From the NCBI GenBank assembly GCA_010356995.1, contig ML996688.1, forward strand, positions 620,001 to 684,000: a DNA stretch of 64,000 nt, in the 5' to 3' direction. Positions within the stretch are counted from its first letter, which is position 1, and every line of letters begins with the position of its first letter. The position numbers and the translations under genes were made by a program. Of the stretch, positions 21,801 through 34,054 are shown piece after piece. The notes below the pieces were generated by a model, which had not been told where the DNA came from, made no database searches, and saw nothing but the letters and a program-made list of their open reading frames with translations. The DNA is from Trichodelitschia bisporula (lineage: Eukaryota; Ascomycota; Dothideomycetes; Phaeotrichales; Phaeotrichaceae).

Positions 21801-22368
21801 GGTGGCCTTCAGTTGGGGAGATGGGTCGTGGAGGCTTTCACGGTGGCCTAAGATTGCGGAAGTTGAGCTGTTGGAGGGGGGTGTATGGCTTTATGTATGA
21901 AGCGCTCGAGAGCAGAATCGACGGAAAGTCGGCGATGGCCATAGCTGACGCGGCTTGGTGACGTTAAAAGGCACGGGATATCGGAGGTGGAAGGTGGAGG
22001 TGGAGATGTGGGGGAAGTCCTTCGGCCTATCCCCCGCGTGTTCCTACCCCCGCACGCCGCCACCAGCTTGGCATCGTTCACATGCAAACCGACAAACATC
22101 ACCACATGGACACATCAGTGATCGCCACAGGCATTATTCCATTATTCTATAATTTCCCATTAGAGACATATCAATGTCTAGATTCTGTGGCACAGCCAAT
22201 TTTCCCAAGATACCAACCATATCTTAACGCCTGAAAGTGCAGAGAGAGTAAAGGGAAAAGCGGGCTTGCTCGAGCAACTTTGATCCGCCCATCTTCAGGT
22301 CTACCACCATCGATTCACTACTCCCGTCTTGAATCTTGCACTCAGCGAACTGGCGCCGAGGACACAGT
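21801..22368. other. Spacer, promoter of the acyl-CoA dehydrogenase
   Basis: No supported gene. The right end should hold the 3' UTR of the MARVEL gene. The first 60 bases upstream of the dehydrogenase start contain a decayed extra copy of the repeated GCCACC segment. Confidence 0.6.
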
Positions 22369-23051
22369 TTAGACGGTCGACTTGACGTACGAACCGGCTT
22401 TCTTGTTCTTGAAGTGCAGCGTCGGCAGGAGGATGGACGAAGTCGCAAAGAGGATACTGGAACTAGTCAGCGACATTCCCACCACAGCCAGGAGGAGAAA
22501 CTTACGCAAGTGCAATGCTGAACCCCCAGATGGTCTTCGTCTCAAAGCAGTTGGACTTGCTCATGCCGCTCCAGAAGCGCAGGTCGAGCAGGCTGCCCTC
22601 CTTGTTCCAGTTCGCCTGCAGGTCGGCAAGCACGTCACCAGGGAATGCGTAGGTGCGGTTGTAGCAGTTGAGGTACGACACGGGCTTGCCGATGGACACG
22701 CTGACCACGATGAAGGCGATGAGGATCAGGAAGTCGGCGCCTGCCATGACGAACAGGCCCAGGTTGGCGTTGGCCCAGTAGAAGGAGATGCTGACCAGGG
22801 AGTAGAGCGTCGTGATGGCCGTCTGTGTGCGATGTTAGCGGCAGTGAAGATGGGGGTGTAGGATGCAGCAGGGAACATACGATGCTCAATGCGCCTACGA
22901 TCTCCTTGGATGGCTCATGGCTCGCCATGACCATCTCATTGATGAAGCTGCCCGTCAAGCCGAGGATGATGACAAGGAAAGTGACCTGCATCACGCGGAT
23001 CCCGAGAAAGGTCGCGCTGATGGGGGCGGCGCCGTAGCTAGGGATAGGCAT
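22369..23051 (-). CDS. MARVEL-domain four-span membrane protein
   Basis: Three exons (22881-23051, 22506-22822, 22369-22456) give 191 residues with four hydrophobic segments: around residues 14-40 (ISATFLGIRVMQVTFLVIIL), 52-75, 85-108 (LFVMAGADFLILIAFIVVSV) and 158-178 (TIWGFSIALAILFATSSILL). That is the MARVEL layout seen in fungal membrane proteins linked to eisosomes, vesicle traffic or polarity. A pair of cysteines and an NRT sequon lie in the last loop. Introns are 58 and 49 bases with GT..AG ends, and the last exon supplies the end of span 4 and the short tail LHFKNKKAGSYVKSTV. The specific role is unknown. Confidence 0.85.
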
Positions 23052-24907
23052 GGTGATTGAAGAGTTGAATGAGCGGGAAGCTGGAAAAGGCTGAGTGAAG
23101 GTTGCGCGAGGCTGAAGAACTTTTGATAGAGGCCGAAGGACAGTCGGTAGGATCTGGCCGGCAGATAAAATTCAGATGACAGTGAAAGACGGTGCAATTT
23201 TGTCAAGGAAATGAAACCCAAAGGAAAAGACTCAAGGAAAAAGACTCAAGGAAACTCGTAAAGGAATTGGTTGTGAGGATGTTGTAGCACTTGATGCCAT
23301 GTCAACAGACGGCCGTCCCCTCCAGTTTAAGTATCTCTCGCCCTTCGCTGTGCGCCAGGTACATGGGTACTTTTTTTCCTCTCATTGCTAAAAATTGCCC
23401 TTTCTCTCTCTTTCTCTCTCTCCTCCATCCTAATGCACCAGACTTGACGCTCCATCTCCCAATGAGCATGCAAACCATCACCAGCGGAGCTTCCCGCGGC
23501 GCGGCGAAGTGGAGACGTTCCTCTAGGCCAGCGGCTACAGAGATTCGTCCTAACAAAGCATCCAACCCCGGCCTTGCCAGGGCCTGGCTGAAACGACCAC
23601 TCAGCATGCAGAACGACACACCAGCGCGCTCCCCCAAACATGAGGCTCAACCGCGTCGACAACCGCCAGCCAGCCGTTGCTCTCTCATCGACTTCGAGAG
23701 GCATGAAGGCGGATGTTTCAGCGCGGTCCGCTGCCGCTGGCGTCATGGCGACCCGGCGCCGCGGCGGGAGCTATGTCGCTGCTGTTGGAGGATGCGAATA
23801 GCAGCGTGGAGCCGTCCATCGCAAACCTTCCCTGAAAACTTCTTCTTGCCAAACTGCATTGAGATTGGGCGAGGTGGCTGTGCTGTTTGAGGTAAGTCGT
23901 TGAAAAAAGTTTGACGTGCATCGTTCAGGATGCAGCGCCTGCTGAACTGCGAATAATAGCCATTGTGGTAAAGTCGTTCGGGGGGCGTGCGCATTGTTAC
24001 CAATGGCGCCTTTTGCCATGCATTGATTCTGTCTGGATCCTCTGTCTGGGATGGTTCATCGTCCTATGCTATGTCTGAATGGCTTTGTCTGCTTTCAATC
24101 TCGACGGTGAGTTGGGGAACTCGAGCCGCGTTGGGAACTGCCCAGAAAACGGAGGGGCAGATTGAAGCGAAAGATGCTCCTTCCGCTCAATGAAGCTTTG
24201 TTCGCCTTGATATGCTCACAGCTGACGTGAAAACGCCATGGAGACTGCACTGCATCCGTAAACAATACAGATATACGACAAGCTCCATGTCATAGCAAAA
24301 GAGACAATTGTGAGCAATCCTCAGTCCTCAATCCTCAGTCCTCAATCCCTCACGAAGGTAAACTGCACCACCGTCTGTTCTCTGACGAAAAACCTCACCA
24401 CACCCACCCAACACTAGTTCTATCAACAGTTGGCGTCAGCTGTCGCCGGTGCGGAGCGGGATGGGTGTAACCGTCGTACATGGCCAGCGGAGATAGCAAC
24501 GGCAGACGGGTTAACGGTTATGCTGTCCCCTCCGTCCAAAAACCTACGCGAGGTCGCTGCTAACCAACAATACCTCAACTACCGCGTCATCACCTTACTG
24601 GGACGTGCGAATTGAATAGCCCAACCGCAACCCCTACAGCATCCTGTATATTCACCATCTTTTGAACATGCTGACACAAGATTCATCACTGGCACTGACA
24701 GCTCCCGTAGTACAACCCACCCCGGAACTATGGCCCCTTACATACTGACCTACAGCCCGCTTCCCGAGAAATTGCCTCACAGATGCTCCCACACCTTGAA
24801 GTCAACATTAGAGAGATCACTGCTTTCATTGCCTACACATCTAGATCTACATGCTAGAGATGCCTCACAAGCTCATCTGTTCGATACCAACCCCATAATG
24901 ACAGCAC
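23052..24907. other. Spacer, no supported gene
   Basis: About 1.9 kb between two minus-strand genes. The part next to 23052 is the MARVEL promoter. A plus-strand frame at 23291-23890 is open for 199 codons, but its composition (many Arg, Pro, Cys in random order) and an equally open opposite strand argue against a gene. A 14-base repeat lies at 24317-24344. Confidence 0.5.
24317..24344. repeat. 14-base direct repeat, two copies
   Basis: Two adjacent copies of ATCCTCAGTCCTCA. No function evident. Confidence 0.8.
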
Positions 24908-26892
24908 CTAAGCCATCCTGCCATCCACACCGGTGATCCCCTGCGGCGGAACACTCTCGTAGCCCCAACCACCTTCCGGCGTCCTGGCCACCCCGACTTT
25001 CTCTCCTGTCGGAAGCAAGTCCTCTACTCTGGCAACGGGCATCCCAAGGTTTCCCCCGAAACCCCTCGCCAAAGCCCCTGTCGTCCCCATCCTAGCCTGC
25101 ACGTCTCTCGTCCCAGCATTTGAAAGACAGTTCCGCGCCGCCGCAAACCCGAGTGCCAAAGATATAAGCACGTACAAAAAGTCCAATGCCCAGAGGAGTA
25201 ACAGCGCTGCCTTGGGGATTGCGGACACGATGTGTAATGGCTTGGGGCCTGTGTCCGTGGGTGCTTCCTTGACGATACCCACTGCACTGCTGAGTGCGAC
25301 CTTACTGAAGAGTGGAGCCCATGTGTCCGCCAGTCCATCCACTGACAACACGGCACCTCCTTTGGCAGACTCGTCGTGGATCATATTGGCGAGAATATCG
25401 CGACCGAAGCCAGGATAGTTGGGCACCATGCCTGAGGACATTAGTACAGCATGCTAGCGGCCGGAGGACTACCAACCAGGAAATGCAGGCCCGATTATCA
25501 ACCGCGTGGTTGCCTCATCAGCGGGTGTAGCGCGGAGCACGGTGTACCTTCCGCCTTCGTACAGATAGGTTACGCGGTAGACAGCGGTCTCGCAGTGATC
25601 GACGGTGAACACGGTCCCGCCGTCGGGAGTAACGCGGACCGTTGTGTTGGGGGCCAAGGCACTGAAGGTGCCGTTGCGCTCGACGGCTTTGGCGGCAATG
25701 ACCCACTTAACTTCGTTGTCCTTGAGCAGAATATTGGCCGTTTCGGGGATCTCCACTGCCTTATCGGCCAGAGACCCACTGAAGTGGTGATCCTCGCAGT
25801 TCCACGAGAACACCGAACTGTTGAGATCGCACCGTTCGCCAATATTTTCAAAATAAGAGGCAACACCGAATGTCGTCGCTACGAAGATATTGTTAGAGGA
25901 GTGGGCACGTGCGTCAACCAAGAGCGAAAGGGGGACATTGTGGAAGCCTTGCAGCGGATCGTGCGGCGCGACATTAACAATCTTATTCAAAGCTGATTTG
26001 TCTGTGGCTGTCGCCTTCGCTTCTTCGTCGTAATCCAGATCTCTACGACCCTGGCACCCATCGTAGTCCAAGGTTAGGTTTGAGTCGCCGTAACAGTCGG
26101 AGGACAAGACCCGGCCATAGAGGTCTGTTGCGTTTCCGCCGGTGCCTGGGACAGGGATGTCAACTGCACGGGAGCCGGCATGCAGGCACAGGTCACAGGC
26201 GACAACCAACAGGCTGCGGGGGGTTGTCAGAACTCCCCGGAAGAGCAAACGGATGGAAGAACAAACCTCAAAAGGAACAGAAGGGTGGAAAAGAACACGG
26301 CGCGTCGGAGCATGCGTGGGGCCCGGTTGCGCTTGATGAAGCAGTGCTTGATGGTTTGGACATACGCCGACAGACTCCCATTGACGAGACGAATCAACAA
26401 GGCAAGCTCGAGCGGCGTTGGCAGATCGGCGATATCCTTGTACTCAGATGAGCGGAGCCAGTCGTGAGCATGAAGGAAGCTCGTCAAGGTGAGAAGGCTG
26501 GGAATCAAGCAGATGCTGAGAAGGGCCGAGACGGTGGTAAGGGTTAATAAGACTGGAATTCCGACATTGCGAATTTGGAAGTAGCCCTTGGCGTCATCGT
26601 CATCCAAATGCGGGATACGGGTGTTGAAGGGGACCACCAAGACAAGGAAAAAGACAGACAGTGCGAGCATGGGGAGGACGCAGAGCAGTGTATGCAACAA
26701 AATGCGCCGGAGTTGGCCAGTGACACCCTTTGGGTGGTCTAGGCTGTTAGTCGTATCAGTAGCCGGCGTGGAAGCGTCCTGGATGGTGGTGCCCTTGGTG
26801 GTGTCGTCATCACGGGATAGGTCCAGCTTCCCACCAAGCGACATAACGCCAGGCGTATGGCCATGGGAGAGAAGAGCATTGTTCTCCACCAT
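24908..26892 (-). CDS. Four-span membrane protein with a large ectodomain, unknown
   Basis: Three exons (26267-26892, 25477-26213, 24908-25431) give 628 residues. Introns are 53 and 45 bases; the joins LLFLL-SLLVVACDL and GPAFP-GMVPNYPGF keep the frame. Hydrophobic segments lie near residues 64-90 (ILLHTLLCVLPMLALSVFFL), 110-136, 200-220 and 545-570 (ALLLLWALDFLYVLISLAL). Between the third and fourth lies a region of about 320 residues with NAT, NLT, NSS and NGT sequons and several cysteines (GRVLSSDCYGDS, ERCDLN, WNCEDH, DHCETAVY), so it is probably outside the cell or lumenal. The N-terminal 60 residues are polar and cytosolic. The layout is shared by uncharacterised fungal membrane proteins; I do not recognise a named domain. 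Confidence 0.8.
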
Positions 26893-28049
26893 GATGGGGA
26901 TGAAGCAGAAAGCTGAAAGACTTTAGAAACCAACAAGTGAGCAAAAGAGCAACTATGGACACCGAGATGTTGTGGTTGAAGTAAGGTCGTTAACTGACGC
27001 TGGAGATTGCGACGTTTGAACGCTGATGGTGAAGTTTGGTTGTGGGATTGAAGAGCGGGGGAAGAAGCAGGAAGCGTCCAGTACATATACTCCCCGCTGA
27101 CGTACCAAGACCCGATGAGGGTAAGAGCGAGGGAGGGAGAGGGAAGGTACGTTACGTACCGGTGGTTATGGCAGGAGCCTTGCGGAGTGAGCCGCCCTCA
27201 AAGGAGTGGTGACGATGGACAACCTTCCCGGCCGCACCGTCCTATTTTGTTATCTGTACCTGGAAGCAGCTGGAGATGTCCCATGCCCCATGCCCCATGC
27301 CCCATGTCCAATGTCCAGTTTCCCTGGCAAGCACCAGCTGCTGCAGATCAGCAAAAGAAGACGGTACTGTAGTATATCTGTAATCAGCCGAGCTGCTTTC
27401 TGTCTCGACCCGTCGACGGGGATTACTTTGAGCGGTGTATGGACATAAGCAAAATTGGCATCGCAAGATGCATGCTATCCCAACTTCCGTCATTCAGACA
27501 CCACAATACTCCCGGAAGCTCGCTGAAGTCGCACCCGCCTTCGAGGAATGCTCGCCAATTGGCCCAATTGCTTCGTTGTGGTCCATCTGCAAGGCTGATG
27601 TTGCCTTGTATCAGCCTGCAAGGAACACTCTTGACGGGCCTGGTGGTACAAGGTGGCTGCGGGGAGGCATGTCAACCAAACTTGTGCTCATCCGAGACGT
27701 GTACATCGTACAAAGGTCCACACGTCTTGTCATCCTTTTGTCGCAAAGGATCAGCTATATGCGGGGGCGGAAAGAGGAGGAGAAGGGAGGAGACGGAGGC
27801 TATACTAACTTCACATATCAGGCCAGGACACTTTCACTTTTGGCTGCTTCCGAGCTGCTGATGGTTAAAGGCAGGGGATGGACGGGTCTCCATAGGATGC
27901 CGTCACGTAATAAGATACTGCATCACGCAGATGGACGGGCCTGGCGTTTGCAAAACAGGGGACCCCAGCATGAGCCATTTGCTCCGACATTCAAACACAA
28001 GCCTGCACTATGTAAAAATATGGATTCGGATCGCACATACCCAAGGTCA
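26893..28049. other. Spacer, no supported gene
   Basis: About 1.2 kb; the left part is the promoter of the four-span protein. A CCATGCC repeat lies at 27281-27308. The frame at 27435-28238 (plus) runs into the antisense of the M28 peptidase 3' end and is a shadow. Confidence 0.55.
27281..27308. repeat. 7-base tandem repeat
   Basis: About four copies of CCATGCC (the last with T for C). No function evident. Confidence 0.75.
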
Positions 28050-30518
28050 CTACACCGCAGGTGCGGGCTTCGTCTCCAACATCTCAACCGCATCAATCAC
28101 CAACCCAGTGATGATGCCTCCCCATTTATACAGTCCCTTCAAACTGACCGCGTCAAGCGCCTCCACCAGGCCCGGGAATGTTGCTCCCGCATACCCGGTC
28201 CACAGTCCCGGTGCAAACACCACGTGCTTATACCATGACCGCCCATCCAGGCCCTTCTTGTAGATAAACTGCCGCTCCAGCGTCTTGTACTTGTTGTTCA
28301 CCTTCCTGACTGCCTGCGCAAGATCCGCATCCCACTGCCACCTTCCAGCGCTGGCGGCCACCTTCGCCGCGAGGACTTCAGCCTCGGCGTCCAGCGAGAT
28401 GGAGGCATTGAGTAGGCGGCCTAGGCTGATCTCGAGGCCCGTGAGGGCGAACTTGCCAGCGGGATTCTCCAGATCGTCCGCCCTTTCCTTGACGGGCTTG
28501 AGATAGCCCTGCAACGCAATTGCGTAATCAGTTGCGTTGAAGTCGATTACGGGCGTCTCTACGATACGTGCAGTAAGCAGGGCCCAGATGCGCGCGATAG
28601 TGGCGTGATAGTGGAAGCCGGGATCACCATACGTGTTCATCCAGTAGAAGCTGTCGTAATTGGAGTGATAGTGATACACCGGGCTGGTCCTGTCGCCGGC
28701 GAAGCCCATGTCCACTGATGGAATGCCGACGTAGTCTTGGAATGCGGTGAAGTCCGAGCCGGAACCCATCGTGGAGATGTGCTTGCTCCACGTGTCGTAC
28801 ACCGTCTGACCAGCGACAGTCTGGTTGGGTGAGAGAACGAGCTTGGTAGTCTCGATGAGCGCCTTGTTCAGGAGTGGGGCAGCCGATGCCTTGAAATTAG
28901 GGCCTACAGACCCAACGTCGACATTGAGGTACGCAACGGCAGTGGCGTTGAGCCATGGGACATACTCCTCAACCCATTCGGTTGATCCGAGCAAGCCGTA
29001 CTCCTCGCCGTCCCAGCTGGCAAGCACAATAGTGCGTAGTGGCCTCCATCCCTTCTTCAGAGCAATGCCCAGGCTGCGGACAACCTCGTTCATGGCCGCC
29101 GAGCCGCTATTGGGATCTCCCGCACCACCAGCAACCCATCTAATATTGTTAGTTAGCGACCGACAAGGAAACGTGATGACTTACGCATCCCGATGGTTCC
29201 CAAGTATCACAACTTCATCAGGGATAGTGCCGTTGATGACGCCAATTACGTTCCACATGGGCGTGATAACATAGTCCTGTTCATTGACGAGATTGAGCGC
29301 GAGCTCTGGCGGAGACGGGCCAATGTTGTACTTGACACCTTGCTTCCGAAGACCCCCCTTCATCCAGGACTCGCCTAGCGTCGCCGCTTCCGGTCCGTAG
29401 CCGTTGAGCGCCTTCAAGAGAGGCAGCGCATCGGTGTAGGAAATAGGAATCGAGGGAATTGAGGGTGTGCTGGCATTGGCAGGCGAGCGAACGACGCCAG
29501 GCTTCGACGGAACGCCAGGTGTCGTAGGATCACCAGGTGCAACGGAGAGGAACTGCACGCTACCACGCTGAACGCTCGAAGGCTGGCGCGCAGGGCCATC
29601 AGGATACGCCTCATCGCCTTCGTCTTCGGTGACGGAGCCGTCATCACCAGGGTCGGTGTAGATGACGGCACCAATCATCTTCAGCTCCTGCGCGCGCTTA
29701 ACTTTTAGGCCGCGGAAGATTCCGCCATATTTGATGAGCGCAATATTGCCCTCAAGGGTGACGTTTGCTGCTACCAGGTCTTCGAAGTCCTTGAGAGTTC
29801 CGTAGTTGCAGAACACATAGGAGGCTGTCACGTTGCCAGATGCACTGTATCCGTGGAAGGTTGGAATGCGATCTGCAAGTCCGCTGGTAGCGTCCTCTTC
29901 CAGAACGTCCTCCTTGAGACTTGCTTCGTATTTCACCTTCCATGCTTCGTTTTCGCTCTGCTCCAGCAGTGCAAGGCGCGAGCTGACAGGGTAGTTGACG
30001 TAGATCTCGTAAGTTACGATCTCCGATTGCGGGACGCCGAACTCGACCCATTTATCACGGGTCCACTCGGCCTGCGACAGATTCTTGCCCGCAAGATGTG
30101 GCCCGGAGGTGTAGTACTTGCTCCACTCCATCGCCTTCTCCTCATCGGGCGTCGAGGAGAGGATGGCGATAAGGTCATCGTAAGTGACGTCAGAGGTAGT
30201 TTCTGCAAATCCAAGAAATGGGTACAAAGCGAGGCCAAATGTACCGAAAGAAGTGCTGCCAAAGGGTCTCTTCGGAGTGCATGGCTTCTTGAAACTGCTT
30301 TTGTGTGAGCGGCACTCAGGAATGACGAAGACGAGGAGAATAGACACGGCAACTGTGGCGAGGAGTAGGATGGAGAGCACGCAAGAAAAACAGTAGCGTA
30401 CGCAGCTGCGACGTTTGCGCTGGTGTTCGTAAGGAGGATAGGTGTGAACTACTTTGATGAGCGGCGTGCGCTCACTGTCGGGGTGTTGTGCAATGACGTG
30501 GGGTCGAGGAGAGCTCAT
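28050..30518 (-). CDS. M28-family glutamate carboxypeptidase-like protein (PSMA/NAALADase type)
   Basis: A type II membrane peptidase of 807 residues from two exons (29185-30518 and 28050-29139) with a 45-base intron. A short basic cytosolic tail is followed by one membrane span (about 40-66: CFSCVLSILLLATVAVSILL). Next come a protease-associated domain (about 180-400) and the M28 zinc peptidase domain. Likely zinc ligands and the catalytic acid are His442 (NHRDAW), Asp453 (GDPNSG), Glu490/Glu491 (SWDGEEYG), the Asp in YLNVDVG and the His in YHSNYDSFYW. The C-terminal helical dimerisation domain follows and ends KPAPAV. Relatives include human PSMA and yeast Vps70 and Tre1/Tre2. A Pro/Thr/Ser-rich insert (about residues 330-370) interrupts the protease-associated part. 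Several N-glycosylation sequons fit a lumenal or external enzyme. Substrate unknown. Confidence 0.92.
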
Positions 30519-31142
30519 GATTGCAGCATTGAAGTCGATTGGAAAGGCGCGAGAACCGGAGCTTCGACAAAACGCCTTTTACAGACAACTGAGGATAAGA
30601 ATTTGAAAGTCATGTAAGCTCAAATCGCAGGCTAAGTGAGGATCATGGCCGTGAAGGTAAGCCGTGAAGACCCTTCCAAGTAAGTTGGGGACAACAGAGG
30701 GCGGGCAGGGCTGTCTGCCGCAATTCGGAGCAACCCCGCGTGCCCGCCACCCTCTCGAGGAACGCTAGCCTGAATAGGAAGCACCAAACCAGAGTACCCG
30801 TACATCGTACCGTATGGCTTTATTTACAGGGTCCAGCTTCCCTCTCCACCATTTTAGTGCGGGAGTCTGGGGCTTAAAGAATTTCGGAAGAGGGACCACG
30901 GGGACATCGCGAGGATTTGCAGCATGTACTCTCACATAGGGAGTACAAAAGCAGACATGCTAAACTAGTGATATTTTGCATTTCATCAGTGTCGTTCGCG
31001 ACTATCCGCAAGGCAGTCCAAAAAAAAACCCAACAAAAATATTGAAGGTAGGCGGCAACACGCTGACGTCAAAACACCCTCAACCTCCCGCACATCTTAT
31101 CTCGAGCCCCGCAAGGCGCTACGGGTAGCCTAGCTAGCGTTT
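30519..31142. other. Spacer between two minus-strand genes
   Basis: Holds the M28 peptidase promoter and the 3' UTR of the 127-residue protein. No supported gene. Confidence 0.6.
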
Positions 31143-31575
31143 TCACTGATCTCCATCTTCATCCTCGTTCCTGAAACCCCACTTTCCCGTCTGATCCAAA
31201 CCTAGTGGATTGTCGGCCGTTTGCTCCCTCTTCCCTAGACTGTCTTTGCCGTGGACATAGGAATCCTTGTTGTTTCCGCCGATGACCTCCATCTTTTCCT
31301 CTTTGTGGCCGGTAGCCGGCCCGATAACGGGCCTGGTAATGCCGCCGACGCCCTTCGCGATCGGCTTGGTGAGCACCCCGACGCCAGCCCCTACGGGGCT
31401 TAAGACAGTCTGGAGTCCTTTGCCGACAGGATCGAGGACGGTGCCAAGCGGTCCTAAGCGTTGTTAAGCGACTGCCTTCTAGTACTGGAGAAGACAACAT
31501 ACCTCGAGGGCCGTCATAGAGACCTGCCTCCTCTTCTTCCTCTGGCTGTGGGATGTGGTTTTGTTCGTCAGGCAT
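31143..31575 (-). CDS. Small hypothetical protein, 127 residues
   Basis: Two exons (31503-31575 and 31143-31453) with a 49-base intron (GTATGT..CTTAG) give 127 residues. The N-terminus is acidic (QPEEEEEAGLYDGP). The middle is a Gly/Val/Pro-rich repeat-like stretch in which segments of the type xPVGxGxxxxxxPxxxG recur (LDPVGKGLQTVLSPVGAGVG, TKPIAKGVGGITRPVIGPAT). The tail is polar and charged and ends NEDEDGDQ. It resembles small fungal proteins with repeated Gly/Val amphipathic turns, but no domain is recognised. No signal peptide or span. It is divergent from the signal peptide peptidase gene (520 bases apart). The frame restored by the intron and the biased composition support a real gene. 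Confidence 0.68.
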
Positions 31576-32095
31576 TTTGGATTCGAAGTACGTTGGATGG
31601 TATGGCTTGAAGGCTGAAGGAAAGGGAAGATCATAATGAGCAGCGCAAGGCAGGTTCTTAAGCCATCAGCCTTGAAGGGTCCTGGCCCTTGGTCCCTTGC
31701 CCACTCCATGACGTCAGGCGGAAGGGTCACGTGATGAGATCCCCTCTGTGCGGGTAATTTAGGTGGCTTGAATCAGTTGCACCGCCACCCGAATAGAACA
31801 ATCCGCGAAAACGCGCCTGCTGTGGCTGATTTCTTCCACCATCTCGTTGTCTTTGCGGGGAACAACTGTCTGTCCACTCCCTTTGAAGTTGCCTGCAGCC
31901 AGCAATGCAGAAACTGTCTGCATTCCGCTCTTTCAGTTTCTCCACTATATCACGCAGAGTTTGACCGGTGAGTGAAGCTACCGGCGCGATATCTTTTCCA
32001 CTAGTTCTAATATCCGCTTAGCATCATCACCCGGGGCGTTGCTGTACTTCACAACTCGTTAAACAGCGCGGCCGCTTTCCTACTACACCAGTAAC
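31576..32095. promoter_or_regulatory. Divergent promoter region
   Basis: About 520 bases between the starts of the 127-residue protein and the signal peptide peptidase. It must hold both promoters. No specific element is clear beyond a short pyrimidine-rich leader ahead of 32096. Confidence 0.5.
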
Positions 32096-34054
32096 ATGTC
32101 GGAGCCAGGTCCGTGGGCGGAAGCCCTCGGGCGTGTCGCTTTCGAATTCGCCCAATTCCAGCCATTCCTACCGACCTTCATTCATACCATCGCTTCCGCA
32201 CTCTTCCCCATCGTCGCCGGCGCTCATGCTTCCCTCTCTTGTCCCTCGTCGGCGACCCGGAAGTCCAAGAAAGCCAACCCGCCGATCGACAACGATGTGG
32301 ATGATGAAGAACCAGAGGAGGTTCAGCCGTTGGAGAGCCTCGGCCTCATGGATGCCATCACCATCCCACTTGCTGCAGCTGCTTCGCTGGGCGGGCTCTA
32401 TTATCTGACACGCGTCCTGGAGGATTTCTCGCTCGTGAACAAGATTCTCAACTGGTACATGGCCATCTTTGCCGTCATTGGACTTTCTGGTCTCATCTCT
32501 GATGTTCTGATGCTTGGTCACTCGCTCGTCTTGCCGATGTGGTTTGCGTTCGACGGAGAATTTTGGCGCGTTGATGCCACCGCGAGGCAGGCGACAAACA
32601 TCACAGCTGCCGGCAAGGGTACTCGGGTCAGGCAGTCACCTCTGCCGGGCTTTCTTGGGGGCATTTGTCCTTCCTCCCTCAATCGCATCTTGTGGACCTG
32701 TCGCGATATGGGGTTGGCAAAGTGGACAGTCAAGTTCTACATTCGTGGGCTCTTTCGTACCCAGTTCCACTTTGGTCTCACGAACATCGTTGGGGCCATC
32801 CTGGGTCTTACAACCGTGTGGTTCTACAACTTCGTGTACAAGAACTGGGTGCTCACTAATCTCACGGCCTTCGCCTTCGCCTACAGCGCCATCCAGCTTG
32901 TGACGCCGACTGACTTTAAGATCGGATCGCTGATCCTCATGAGTCTTTTCGTCTATGACATAGTTATGGTTTTTTACACGTGAGTGTCTCCTCTGTTCTA
33001 TGCTTCGTACTCATTCGACACTAGGCCTATGATGATCACAGTCGCAAAGGCAGTGGAAGCTCCAATTATGCTCCAGATCCCCCGCCCTGCCCCAGAAGGA
33101 GCGCCCCCTGGTCGCCAGTACCATTCGATCCTTGGCCTCGGAGATGTCATTGTCCCTGGGCTTATGATGTCACTCGCCCTGCGCTTCGACCTCTACCTGC
33201 ATTATCTGCGCAAGCAGACCCCTGGTGAAAATGGCATGATCAAAGCGCAGTACGTCTCACCGTGCAAGAACTGGGCCAACTACTTTTGGACATCGACTTG
33301 GATCTTTCCGCGTGAGCTGCCTACGCCGCTGCGCACGGGCTCATTTTCTAAGACGTACTTCACTGCCTCGGTCGTTGGGTATGTTCTGGGTATGACGGTT
33401 ACCACGGCTGTCATGCATATCTACAAGCATGGTCAGCCGGCGCTGCTTTACCTGGTTCCAACCGTTCTCATTGCTATTTGGGGCACCGCTTTGGTGCGTG
33501 GCGAGATTGGCATCATCTGGAAGTTCACCGAGGAGTCGGTTCACCCAGAAGCTGCCGAGAAGGAGACGAAGGGCTCAAAGCGGAAGTTGGAGGAGGCATC
33601 GGACGAGAAGGAACTCACGTCGGACCAGAAGGAAGCCAAATCTGACCAAAAGGAAGCCACGTCAGACGAGAAGGAAGCCACGTCAGACGAGGACGAGAAG
33701 GAAGCCATGTCCGACGAGAAGGAGACCACATCCAAGGAAAAGGAAGCCACATCCGACGAGAAGGTGCCCACAAGCGGCGACTCCGGAACTTCTGAAGCGG
33801 AGCCCGACAAATCCAAAGCCAGCTCACCTCGTACCCCCACAAAGCAGGCTAGAGCAATGGAAGCCAAGATCAAGAAGCTGGAGCAGAAACTTCAAGCGCA
33901 TTCCGAGCCCTACATCCTGTTCTTCGCCATCGAGCGGCATGCCTCGCAGCGTCACTTGCGCGGCGACATAGGTCTCGTGCCTAAGTGGACGGTGCTGGAC
34001 AAGAAGCTCGAAAATTACAACCAAAGGTCAGGAAAGCGCCTGCGGACAAAGTAG
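32096..34054 (+). CDS. Signal peptide peptidase-like intramembrane aspartyl protease
   Basis: A presenilin-type membrane protease that cuts signal peptide remnants and type II membrane proteins, normally in the ER. Two exons (32096-32979 and 33025-34054, 45-base intron) give 637 residues. The catalytic motifs are all present: Tyr287-Asp288 in LFVYDIVMVFYTPMM, Gly-Leu-Gly-Asp at 332-335 in SILGLGDVIVPGL, and the PAL motif at 433-435 (GQPALLYLVP). About nine hydrophobic segments surround them. The intron join gives FYTPMMITVAKAVEAPI, as in other members. After the last span comes a charged cytosolic tail of about 170 residues in which a degenerate SDEKEAT/SDQKEAT heptad-like unit repeats about ten times (near 495-560), followed by a Lys/Glu-rich helix and a basic end. 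The repeat tail is not part of the usual family core. Confidence 0.94.

Noticed and set aside
23291-23890. 199-codon plus-strand frame
   Set aside because: The opposite strand is just as open, the composition is random (Arg, Pro and Cys scattered) and no splice-consistent extension or family is seen.
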